Translations under genes and position numbers: made by a program
Assembly: GCA_031256445.1 (NCBI GenBank)
Contig: JAIRQN010000037.1
Location: 1 to 32,181 of the forward strand
Length of the DNA: 32,181 bases
Source: Treponema sp.
GTDB lineage: Bacteria; Spirochaetota; Spirochaetia; Treponematales; Breznakiellaceae
Direction: 5' to 3'
Shown: in pieces, positions 7,442 through 14,452 of the stretch
How positions within the stretch are numbered: the stretch's first letter is position 1
How the letters are laid out: each line of letters starts with the position of its first letter
Notes under the pieces: model-generated
Told to the model about the DNA's origin: nothing
Seen by the model: the letters and a program-made list of their open reading frames with translations, nothing else
Databases searched by the model: none

Positions 7442-7990
7442 ATGGCATTAAAATATATGCAGGTTGTTAATCCCGTTTATGCAGGAGACATACCTGCTTC
7501 AGAAATGAAGCTGTCTTTTATAAATTATGATTCCGATTCAGCAGAGACAAAAGATATCTCCTCTATTGATGAAGTAATAAAACTTAAAAACGATTCAAAA
7601 ATGTTATGGATAAATGTCAGCGGATTAAAAGACACCGATTCAATCAAGCGTTTGGGTGAATTACTGGATATTCACCCTTTAACGATAGAAGACATTCTGC
7701 AAACAGAACAGCAGGCCAAAATGGAAGTTTTTGACAAATACAGATTTTTATTGGTTAAAACAATTATGCAGAAAAAGAATACTTTTTACCGTTCAAATAC
7801 AGCAAAGAAAAAATTCTTCCTGCCTTTAGGGAAGAACAGGCGCTTTACAACTACGAACGTAAATACAGATGAATTGGTTATTACTCAAGTTGGAATAGTT
7901 ATCATGAAAAACGTTCTTTTGACTTTTCAGGAACTGTCAAGGGGCGCGTTTGAAGGCATAAGAAAAAAAAATAATGGAAAATACCGGTGA
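7442..7990 (+). CDS. corA: CorA-type magnesium/cobalt channel, N-terminal cytoplasmic part (frameshifted)
   Basis: This frame encodes the cytoplasmic funnel domain of a CorA channel: LWINVSGLKDTDSIKRLGELLDIHPLTIEDILQTEQQAKMEVFDKYRFLL and, near its end, VGIVIMKNVLLTFQE are typical. Two adjacent ATGs exist (7439 and 7442); the second is 7 bases from AGGAG and is preferred. The frame leaves the family pattern at FEGIRKKNN and stops at 7990, while the CorA sequence continues in another frame from 7974. The switch coincides with a run of nine adenines at 7963-7971; eight would make the gene continuous. The stretch around residues 112-143 (rich in K, T, N) is also unlike CorA and may be a second, compensated frame disturbance. 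A pseudogene, a sequencing error or slippage-dependent expression are all possible. Confidence 0.75.
   Translation: MALKYMQVVNPVYAGDIPASEMKLSFINYDSDSAETKDISSIDEVIKLKNDSKMLWINVSGLKDTDSIKRLGELLDIHPLTIEDILQTEQQAKMEVFDKYRFLLVKTIMQKKNTFYRSNTAKKKFFLPLGKNRRFTTTNVNTDELVITQVGIVIMKNVLLTFQELSRGAFEGIRKKNNGKYR
7963..7971 (+). other. Nine-adenine run at the corA frame break
   Basis: The run follows ATAAG and precedes TAATGG. Reading across nine As ends in NNGKYR and a stop at 7988-7990; reading across eight As joins IRKK directly to the family sequence IMENTGEIRKMETDYLAY-. Runs of this length are known sites of polymerase slippage, of phase variation, and of sequencing or assembly error. Confidence 0.8.
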
Positions 7991-8567
7991 AATCCGCAAA
8001 ATGGAAACCGATTATCTTGCCTATTTAATCATCGATAAAATCGTCGGCGAATATTTTGACTCTATAAACAATTTGGAAGAACACATAGAAAATCTTGAGG
8101 AGCGCGCAACAAGAACCAGCGATGATACATATATTGAGGAGATACAGAAAACAAAAAAATACCTGCTGTTTGTCAAGAAAGCGATTTTGCCGCTAAAAGA
8201 TAATCTATTGCTTATCTCCCGGCAAGAATCATTTTTCCAAACCGGGGAAATAAAACCATTCTTACAGGACTTAATTGAAAATTTGAATCATGCGGTAACA
8301 CAGGTAGAACATTACCGCGAATGGCTGTCGAGCGTCATGGAAGTAAACTTGTCTGTTTTATCGTATCAGTTAAACAAGGTAATGAAAGTATTGGCGATGA
8401 TTTCCGCCATCTTTATTCCCTTGTCCTTTATCGCTGGAATATACGGCATGAATTTTGAAAATATGCCTGAATTAAGTACCAGCTTTGGGTATTTCATTGT
8501 TCTTGGCATAATGTTTTTGGTCGCGTCTGTTATGATTGTTTTCTTTAAAATTCGCAAGTGGTTCTAA
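7974..8567 (+). CDS. corA: CorA-type channel, C-terminal coiled stalk and pore part (frameshifted)
   Basis: This frame carries the remaining CorA body: IRKMETDYLAYLIIDKIV, the long helical stalk, then two C-terminal transmembrane helices (about residues 138-157 and 170-190) separated by the signature YGMNF (residues 158-162), where GMN is the ion-selectivity motif. The end is short and basic (FFKIRKWF), as usual for the family. An in-frame ATG at 7974 overlaps the upstream frame by 17 bases, but no ribosome site precedes it, so this piece is probably the displaced 3' half of one gene. CorA functions as a pentamer needing both halves in one chain. The stop codon overlaps that of the convergent amrS-like gene. 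Confidence 0.8.
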   Translation: MENTGEIRKMETDYLAYLIIDKIVGEYFDSINNLEEHIENLEERATRTSDDTYIEEIQKTKKYLLFVKKAILPLKDNLLLISRQESFFQTGEIKPFLQDLIENLNHAVTQVEHYREWLSSVMEVNLSVLSYQLNKVMKVLAMISAIFIPLSFIAGIYGMNFENMPELSTSFGYFIVLGIMFLVASVMIVFFKIRKWF

Positions 8568-9607
8568 CAAAGAATATAGGACGGCTGCGAGCACTTCGCG
8601 CATTTAAACACTTTCTCTCCAACATTAAGGAGGCCTGTAATTTCCGTTTTGTAGCCCTGCCGCCTTACCAGAACCGCGCCGCAGTTAAGGCAATGGGTGT
8701 CATTGTCAGAACTGGAATTCCCTGTGTAAACAAAAGCCAGTTTATTCCTTGCTTCTTCGGCAGCCTGTTTCAGAAATGATTTTTCTGTAGGCGGCGCGTT
8801 CCAGCGGTACTCGGGATGATACGCGGATAAAAACCAGGGTATTTTACGATCAATTCCGGCGATAAAATCCGCGGCGCCGTTCAGTTCTTTTTCTGAGTCG
8901 TTCATCTGGGGTACAACAAGGGTGGTAATTTCAACATGGACGCCCGTTTTATGCGCCAGCTTGATAAAATTCTGCACGGCCTGCAAATGGGTTCCTTCGG
9001 AACCATAGCCCAGCGTTTTGCTGTAGGTTTCCGCGCAGAATGATTTAAGATCAATATTGGCGGCATCGGCAAGTTCAAGAATTTCGGCGGCCGCATGTAA
9101 ATTAACGCAGCCGTTTGTCACAAGCACATTCGCGATGCCGTACCTTCGTGCAAGCGTCATGCAGTCCAGAATATACTCTGCATGAACAAGCGGCTCTGAG
9201 TAAGTGTAGGCAATGGACGGGGTGTCCTGCCTTAACGCGGCGGAAATAATCTCGCCGGGTTTCATCCACTTGCCTGGAATGTCGGTATTCTGGGAAATCT
9301 GCCAATTCTGGCAGAATGGGCAGCGGAGGTTGCAGCCGGCAAAGCCCAGCGAAAGTATTTGAGTGCCGGGTTTAAAATGATAGAGGGGCTTTTTTTCGAT
9401 TGGGTCAACTGCCAGCGAGGAGATAAATCCGTAAAAGGGAATTATGCCCACGCCGTTCTTGCTGCCCCTGACGCGGCAGAGGCCGAAATGGCCGTTTTTT
9501 ATGCGGCAGTTAGCGGGACAAAGATTACATGTGACGCATCCGCCTTCCGTCTCTGTCAAATACATTGGAGAACGTTTAAATTGTGAAAAAGCGGAAGCAG
9601 CTAACAC
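8564..9607 (-). CDS. amrS: AmrS-type radical SAM protein (AmmeMemoRadiSam family, PflA-like)
   Basis: This 347-residue protein has the radical SAM CxxxCxxC cluster motif at C92, C96, C99 (CNLRCPFC), preceded by GTQILSLGFAG. It carries the N-terminal cysteine-rich CNLCPANC and GLCRVR (residues 27-46) and the YTYSEP/VTNGCVN segments that mark the AmrS group, relatives of pyruvate formate-lyase activases. Two C-terminal cysteine pairs (CLNCG and CAKC) suggest an additional metal-binding tail. The reaction of this family is not settled. Usual partners AmmeMemo (MEMO1-like and AMMECR1-like) are not in the window. The annotated GTG at 9607 overlaps the upstream stop by one base, with only weak ribosome-site potential; an internal ATG at residue 15 is an alternative. 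The gene overlaps corA's stop codon convergently. Confidence 0.85.
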   Translation of the reverse strand: MLAASAFSQFKRSPMYLTETEGGCVTCNLCPANCRIKNGHFGLCRVRGSKNGVGIIPFYGFISSLAVDPIEKKPLYHFKPGTQILSLGFAGCNLRCPFCQNWQISQNTDIPGKWMKPGEIISAALRQDTPSIAYTYSEPLVHAEYILDCMTLARRYGIANVLVTNGCVNLHAAAEILELADAANIDLKSFCAETYSKTLGYGSEGTHLQAVQNFIKLAHKTGVHVEITTLVVPQMNDSEKELNGAADFIAGIDRKIPWFLSAYHPEYRWNAPPTEKSFLKQAAEEARNKLAFVYTGNSSSDNDTHCLNCGAVLVRRQGYKTEITGLLNVGEKVFKCAKCSQPSYILC

Positions 9608-9975
9608 TAACCGGCCTGCTGCCTGTTTACTGCGGAATTTTTATTTTCGGAAAAAGGCGCGTCATCATTCACTTCGAATGGTTCCAGAATCACGCCAACC
9701 GCTCCGCGGCGTATCCACAGTTTAACAAGAGGCACGCCCTCTCCGGCTTCGGTTACAGCGGAGGGAATTTCTTCGACAAACATGATATCTTCCAGCATGA
9801 ATTCCAAAACTTTCGGATTTGGGCCTACCGGATCATTCACAAGAATAAGCTTATTTTTCTCTGATGAGTGAACTCTGGGGAACCCGGTAAAGGGAACGCT
9901 GTCACCAGGCTGGCCTTTCGCATATTTGGCAATGCTGCTTAAAGGCAGCATCTCAAGACAGTTAGTAACATTCAT
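9607..9975 (-). CDS. Small protein of unknown function upstream of amrS
   Basis: A 122-residue protein starts at the ATG at 9975, chosen because GGGAGG lies 5 bases upstream; a longer in-frame extension to 10053 has hydrophobic low-complexity residues that are really promoter DNA. It begins MNVTNCLEMLPLSSIAKYAKG and has a compact beta-rich middle (LILVNDP, FMLEDIMFVEEIP, VPLVKLWIRRGAVGVILEPFEV). It ends in a polar tail. No signal peptide or membrane segment is visible, so it is probably cytoplasmic. I do not recognise the family. It shares a promoter and overlaps the amrS-like gene by one base, so the two may work together. Confidence 0.65.
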   Translation of the reverse strand: MNVTNCLEMLPLSSIAKYAKGQPGDSVPFTGFPRVHSSEKNKLILVNDPVGPNPKVLEFMLEDIMFVEEIPSAVTEAGEGVPLVKLWIRRGAVGVILEPFEVNDDAPFSENKNSAVNRQQAG

Positions 9976-9992
9976 AATAGCCTCCCATGTAA

Positions 9993-10021
9993 ATAATATG
10001 ATATAATAAAATAAATAACAA
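9993..10021 (-). promoter_or_regulatory. Leftward promoter for the small protein and amrS
   Basis: On the minus strand TTGTTA (10016-10021) and TATTAT (9993-9998) are 17 bases apart. The predicted start falls about 10 bases before the GGGAGG ribosome site of the 9975 start. This supports the shorter gene model. Confidence 0.6.
9999..10007 (+). promoter_or_regulatory. Extended -10 promoter for nudC
   Basis: TGA followed by TATAAT (10002-10007) forms an extended -10 element; no good -35 is visible. It overlaps the leftward promoter of the divergent gene, so the two may compete for polymerase. Confidence 0.5.
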
Positions 10022-10053
10022 TAAATTAACTGGCAGGTAAGCGGGAGCGGCAT

Positions 10054-10863
10054 GTGATTGACGGCAGGGCGTGTTTTTTTCAGGGTGATTCTTTGCTCTT
10101 GCCGCGGGATTTTCCGGATTCGAATATAGCAGCCGGGCTTCCCGTAAATTTATCCCATGAATTCAAAAATTACGACCTTTTCAGGATACCGTCCATAAAA
10201 GATTCTTCTTCCGTAATTAACGTGTTATCTGTTCCACGGGAAACCGTTCTGCCTGATTATTGGAGAACATTCCCTGTCCGGCAGGCGCTTGCCTTGTTTT
10301 CGGCGGAAAATAACAATCAAACGCAGGAGCTGGACGATATCCTGCGCGCCTGCCACATTGCCCAGTGGCGGCGGGATTCAGTTTTTTGCGGAACCTGCGG
10401 AGCGGAAAACGGCGATGCGAACGACGGGATACACCGGCTTTGCCCCAGGTGCGGAAGGATTGAGTTTCCAAGAATTTGCCCCGCGGTAATCATTATCATT
10501 ACCGATAACGAAAACAGGATTCTTCTTGCGCATAACAAAAATTTCAAAGCCGGAGTATACAGCCACATTTCCGGTTACAGCGAAGCGGGAGAAACGCTGG
10601 AATCCGCCGTATTACGCGAAATCCGCGAAGAAGTGAACATAGAAGTAACAGACATTGAATATGTAAAATCACAGCCGTGGCCTTTTCCGAATACGCTGAT
10701 GGTTGGATTTAAAGCGCGTTATTTATCGGGAACAGTCAAGGCTGACGGAGTTGAGATAGAAGACGCAAAATGGTTTTCCAGAGATAATATGCCGCCGAAA
10801 CTGCCCGGAGAAGGTTCGCTCTCCAGGCATTTCATCGACCGCTGGATGGAAGGCGCTTTATAG
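10054..10863 (+). CDS. nudC: NAD(H) pyrophosphatase / RNA-deNADding Nudix hydrolase NudC
   Basis: This 269-residue protein has the full NudC layout: a variable N-terminal domain (1-105), a four-cysteine zinc ribbon (C112, C115, C130, C133) and a Nudix domain. The Nudix box runs from G174 through E180 to REIREE (188-193); the usual glycine near its end is N195. The NudC-specific SQPWPFP motif is at 206-212. Family members cleave NAD(H) to NMN(H) and AMP and can remove NAD caps from RNA. Translation starts at GTG 10054, six bases after GGGAG; an ATG two bases earlier is out of frame and meets a stop at once. The gene is divergent from the small-protein/amrS unit and ends 10 bases before the convergent pseudokinase-like gene. 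Confidence 0.93.
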   Translation: MIDGRACFFQGDSLLLPRDFPDSNIAAGLPVNLSHEFKNYDLFRIPSIKDSSSVINVLSVPRETVLPDYWRTFPVRQALALFSAENNNQTQELDDILRACHIAQWRRDSVFCGTCGAENGDANDGIHRLCPRCGRIEFPRICPAVIIIITDNENRILLAHNKNFKAGVYSHISGYSEAGETLESAVLREIREEVNIEVTDIEYVKSQPWPFPNTLMVGFKARYLSGTVKADGVEIEDAKWFSRDNMPPKLPGEGSLSRHFIDRWMEGAL

Positions 10864-10873
10864 ACAAACTACC

Positions 10874-12352
10874 TTAAAACTGGCCAACTGTCCGCTTTAT
10901 TTCTGTTATGCGCCAGTTTTTCTTTTTGTCGCGGTTCAGTTTAAGGTTATCGGTGCGAACGCTGCTGTTTAACTCATTCGGGTACCACAGAATGTAATCG
11001 GCGCGGTAATGTATCCAGTCCTGATCTTCGCTGCCGGAAGTGTTTGTAATGACCAAATCCGTTACGCCGAAAACATCAGGCGCCGGAAGTTCTCCTCCGT
11101 TTTCTTTCCATATCCTTGCCGAAATTATGGAGCCCGATCTTACCTCATGGGCGGCTCTTACCTTGTTAATAACAAATAAATTTGTAGCTGTGTCAATGTC
11201 GCTTTTATCGGCTCCATTAATGCACGCTTCCATAAAAACATGATTGAGCATACTGAACGACTCATAATAAGTTAATATGACCGTAGCGGAATCCATCCCC
11301 GCCGTTGTAGGCATTTCATTGCGGCTTCTTATCATGGTAACAGCGACAAAAACAACAAAGATCAAAGCGATAGCCGCTCCCGCCAAAACAGGCTTATGGC
11401 TCTGGGCAAAACGGGTTGTTTTTACAGAAAAATTCAGGCGTTTCAGGTATCTTTTTTTCTCTTTTTCGAGCTGTCTGGTCTCTTCGGCGGACAATGTATA
11501 AAAAAGCGATGAAACGGCGACTGCCCTGCCTTCTTTATTCATCAGGATTTTTAAAAGGGAACCAAGAATATCCACTCCGCTTTGACTTGTTCTTTTTTTT
11601 GCGACAGGCAGAAGAAGAGCGTTTTGAATCAGCTCGCATATATTCGCGTTAAGCCCCGGAGAGGCAAGGCTCGGAGGCAGAAAGACGCCTTCCCTCATAT
11701 CTTCGTAAATTGTCGCGAGATCGGGATACGGATTCGTTTTATTCAGTATCTTGTACAGCATCGCGCCGGCGCAGAAAGCGGCTGCGTCCATTCCCTTTAA
11801 ATCAGGACATACATAACAGCTGGGGTCGTCATTTTCAGCTATCAGGCAGCGATTGGATAAATTATCAGGTGTAAAGAAAACGCTGCCTTTTGGGTAATCA
11901 GACTCGCTACCACCGGATGCGTCGCTCCTGCCGGATGCGCCGCTTACTGTAACGGAGGTTTCATCAAAATTGGATATAAACGCGGCGCCGGGATGAAGGG
12001 CAGTTTCAGTATCGCCAAGAAGCAGTTTCGCCCTAATCCAGTAAACCACCGACTGCAGCGAATTTTGCAGGGTCTCCTGCAACGACGCCAGGGGCGAACT
12101 ATCCCGCCCGGCTTCGATTAATAGATCGAGCCGGTCTCCTTTAAAAGGCGGCCCCCATACTGTCATGAGGCCTGCGGTATCAGTTACACCAACAGCTTTC
12201 CATTGGGTATTTGAGCCGTCGGGATTAACAATATAACCGGGCTCGGCAAAGCAAGAACCCATTTTTGTCCGCGCGAAAGAACGCGGATCCAGCCCTGTTT
12301 CAAAACAAATTACAGGTTTTCCGTCCAGTTCAGAAAGATGTATTCGTTGCAT
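10874..12352 (-). CDS. Single-pass membrane protein with degenerate kinase-like region, linked to hflKC
   Basis: This 492-residue model starts at the ATG at 12352, preceded by AGAGG and 16 bases from hflC; an in-frame extension into hflC to 12562 is rejected. The cytoplasmic part (1-320) begins MQRIHLSELDGKPVICFETG. The segment at about 188-250 (MDAAAFCAGAMLYKILNKTNPYPD, then MREGVFLPP, then ICELIQNALL) resembles the lower part of a eukaryotic-type Ser/Thr kinase C-lobe. HRD and DFG catalytic motifs are not visible, so it looks like a pseudokinase remnant. One transmembrane helix spans about 321-341. The C-terminal part (342-492) has a mixed alpha/beta look and would lie outside the cytoplasm. 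Function is unknown. Co-transcription with HflK/HflC suggests membrane-protein quality control or signalling. Confidence 0.65.
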   Translation of the reverse strand: MQRIHLSELDGKPVICFETGLDPRSFARTKMGSCFAEPGYIVNPDGSNTQWKAVGVTDTAGLMTVWGPPFKGDRLDLLIEAGRDSSPLASLQETLQNSLQSVVYWIRAKLLLGDTETALHPGAAFISNFDETSVTVSGASGRSDASGGSESDYPKGSVFFTPDNLSNRCLIAENDDPSCYVCPDLKGMDAAAFCAGAMLYKILNKTNPYPDLATIYEDMREGVFLPPSLASPGLNANICELIQNALLLPVAKKRTSQSGVDILGSLLKILMNKEGRAVAVSSLFYTLSAEETRQLEKEKKRYLKRLNFSVKTTRFAQSHKPVLAGAAIALIFVVFVAVTMIRSRNEMPTTAGMDSATVILTYYESFSMLNHVFMEACINGADKSDIDTATNLFVINKVRAAHEVRSGSIISARIWKENGGELPAPDVFGVTDLVITNTSGSEDQDWIHYRADYILWYPNELNSSVRTDNLKLNRDKKKNWRITEIKRTVGQF

Positions 12353-12368
12353 GATCAACCTCTGTGCA

Positions 12369-13343
12369 TTACCTTGGTGAATACAGATAACGGAAATATT
12401 CCATATCCGTAGTAAGGGTCTTTTCAAATTTGGGCATGGTTTGCCGGTACGATTCAATCGCTCTCCAGAAATCAAAGAAACCCCTGTCGCGGTTATACGC
12501 GTCTGCATAAACCCTTGTAGCTTCGGCATCGGCCCTTCCGCGGATGGTCTCCGCCTGCTCATAAGCGGCTGACAATATGGAGCGTTTGTCGTTATCCATT
12601 TTACCGAGCCATTCCGCCTTGCGGCCTTCGCCCTGTGAACGGAACGCCATCGCTATCTGATTGCGTTCCCTGATCATACGGGCATAGACGCTCGGCGTAA
12701 GTTCGTTGGAGTAACTGATCTGCCGGGTAACAACGTCAATAAGCACAATGCCGTATTCGGGAACCATACGCGCCGAGCGGGCAAGTATCTCTTCGGCAAG
12801 CCTGCGCCGGCCGCGCGTAATCGGCTCATGATTCGAAACAGTCTGCACTGTCGAAGTGATTATATCGGTGTCAATTTCTCCAAGACCGAGAGTGTCTATG
12901 TCTGTGGAACGTTCCATAATGATATTTGAATTGCGCACCGATTCAATCAGCGGATTTTCGGCTACTACAGTGCGGACTTCCGAGTCGATAATTTCGGCAA
13001 GTTTTGAATAAGCCGCGTCTACTGTATTAATGGACTCGTAAAATTTCTGCGGATCGGCAATGCGCCAGCGCGCCACAACATCGACAAAGATGAACTGCCT
13101 TTCGGCCGTTGGCACAATACGCGCCTCTCCGTCCCATGACATGATTTTTTTCGGATAACGGATAACTTCATCAATAAAGGGTATTTTCAATTTAAGACCG
13201 GCGGTGGTGATAACTCTTGTTATCCGTCCGAACTGCACGATTACAGCCTGCTCGCCTTCGTTAACGACATACAGGGGCCCTGCCACCACAACGCCGATAA
13301 AAATTACAATTATTATTACAGCGGTAGTTACTATTTTTTTCAT
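12369..13343 (-). CDS. hflC: HflC, SPFH/band-7 membrane protease modulator
   Basis: This 324-residue protein has an N-terminal membrane anchor (about residues 4-24) followed by a band-7/SPFH domain beginning YVVNEGEQAVIVQFGRITRVI and a long charged helical region near AAYEQAETIRGRADAEATRVYADAY, typical of HflC. In bacteria HflC and HflK form a large membrane cage around the FtsH protease and modulate its access to substrates. The ATG overlaps the hflK stop by one base (TAATG), which implies translational coupling. No ftsH gene is in the window. The assignment HflC versus HflK follows gene order and the QAETIRGRADAEA segment. Confidence 0.92.
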   Translation of the reverse strand: MKKIVTTAVIIIVIFIGVVVAGPLYVVNEGEQAVIVQFGRITRVITTAGLKLKIPFIDEVIRYPKKIMSWDGEARIVPTAERQFIFVDVVARWRIADPQKFYESINTVDAAYSKLAEIIDSEVRTVVAENPLIESVRNSNIIMERSTDIDTLGLGEIDTDIITSTVQTVSNHEPITRGRRRLAEEILARSARMVPEYGIVLIDVVTRQISYSNELTPSVYARMIRERNQIAMAFRSQGEGRKAEWLGKMDNDKRSILSAAYEQAETIRGRADAEATRVYADAYNRDRGFFDFWRAIESYRQTMPKFEKTLTTDMEYFRYLYSPR

Positions 13344-14317
13344 TATCTGCCTCCCTGAACGCGCTGCACGGCGCCGCCAAGATTCATCATAGGCAGGAAG
13401 TTGTTAAGGTTACGGTCAACAATTGTCATTCCCTGCTCTCCCTTGAAAACTTCTTCGACCATTTCATAGTACAGCCGCTGCCTTGTTACTTCCGGAGACC
13501 TGCGGTATTCCTCGTATACGGAATTAAAACGCGCTATGTCGCCCCTTGCCCTGTTCACGCGTTCTGTTGCGTAACCCTGCGCGATCTGAATCAAACGCTC
13601 CGCTTCGCCTCTGGCTCTGGGGATTTCTTCGTTGTAGGCCTGCTGCCCTTCGTTAATCAGCCGTTCCAGATCCTGCATCGCCTTGTTTACGTCTTCGAAG
13701 GCTTCCTGCACTCCAGAAGGAGGCGTAACATTCTGCAGCTTTACCGCGATTACATTGATGCCAAGCCCGTATTCCATGAACCTGTCGTTCATTATGGCAA
13801 GTCCCTCATTTTCAATTGCGCTGCGCTCAACGCCCATAATGTCCATGATGGCGCGGTCGCCCACCAGCATATTAATCGCCGAACGCGAGACATCGCGGAT
13901 TGTGGCGCGCCGTTCGTTCACATTAAAAGTCCACGCTCTTGGATCGACAACGCGGTACTGGATGATCCATTCAACGTCAACAATATTAAGATCGCCTGTA
14001 AGCATGACAGACTCGGACGATTGATTTGAGTAAGCCGGATAGCTCCCGCTTCTTGTGGTGCGAAAACCAAATTCTTCAGTCTGCACTGTCCTGACATTTA
14101 CAGTGTAATTTCGATCAATCCCAAAGGGCAGTTTAACATGAAGTCCCGGCTCCCTGATACCAATGAACCTGCCGAAACGGGTTATAACAGCCTGCTCGGT
14201 CTGATCCACTATAAAAACACTGGTTCCCAAAAGGATAAGCAGTATTATTCCCAAAACAATAATACTGAGCGTTGCCCTGGAGATTTTGCCTATTTTAGGC
14301 GGTGTGAAATTAGCCAT
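13343..14317 (-). CDS. hflK: HflK, SPFH/band-7 membrane protease modulator
   Basis: This 324-residue protein has a short cytoplasmic N-terminus, a transmembrane helix at about residues 16-37, and an SPFH domain starting FIVDQTEQAVITRFGRFIGIREPGLHVKLPF. Its helical tail contains YNEEIPRARGEAERLIQIAQGYATERVNRARGD, a typical HflK coiled region. It is the partner of HflC in the FtsH-associated complex. It lacks the Gly/Pro-rich N-terminal extension of E. coli HflK. GGAGG lies 5-6 bases before the ATG, and a promoter is visible at 14334-14362. It is first in the hflK-hflC-pseudokinase operon and divergent from phosphofructokinase. Confidence 0.92.
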   Translation of the reverse strand: MANFTPPKIGKISRATLSIIVLGIILLILLGTSVFIVDQTEQAVITRFGRFIGIREPGLHVKLPFGIDRNYTVNVRTVQTEEFGFRTTRSGSYPAYSNQSSESVMLTGDLNIVDVEWIIQYRVVDPRAWTFNVNERRATIRDVSRSAINMLVGDRAIMDIMGVERSAIENEGLAIMNDRFMEYGLGINVIAVKLQNVTPPSGVQEAFEDVNKAMQDLERLINEGQQAYNEEIPRARGEAERLIQIAQGYATERVNRARGDIARFNSVYEEYRRSPEVTRQRLYYEMVEEVFKGEQGMTIVDRNLNNFLPMMNLGGAVQRVQGGR

Positions 14318-14333
14318 TAATGCCTCCTACCGG

Positions 14334-14362
14334 ATTATACATTTATTATAAAACACAGGCAA
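14334..14362 (-). promoter_or_regulatory. Promoter of the hflK operon
   Basis: On the minus strand TTGCCT (14357-14362) and a consensus TATAAT (14334-14339) are 17 bases apart. The start would be near 14327, immediately before the GGAGG ribosome site, so the leader is very short. Confidence 0.6.
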
Positions 14363-14399
14363 TAGCGGAGTATAAGCCAAAGATATACTCCTGAATTGG

Positions 14400-14428
14400 T
14401 TGTATTATAATAAGAATAAGTATATAAT
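14400..14428 (+). promoter_or_regulatory. Promoter of the phosphofructokinase gene
   Basis: TTGTAT (14400-14405) and TATAAT (14423-14428) are 17 bases apart. The start would be near 14435, just upstream of AAGGAG at 14438-14443. Confidence 0.6.
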
Positions 14429-14452
14429 GAGACATTAAAGGAGATTTTGTTT

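Noticed and set aside
9976-10053. N-terminal extension of the 9607-9975 gene (PLPLTCQLIYCYLFYYII-like)
   Set aside because: The residues are encoded by AT-rich promoter DNA containing a good -35/-10 pair, and the ATG at 9975 has its own GGGAGG.
12353-12562. In-frame upstream extension of the pseudokinase-like gene to 12562
   Set aside because: It would overlap hflC by almost 200 bases in another frame; the ATG at 12352 has AGAGG upstream and sits 16 bases after hflC.
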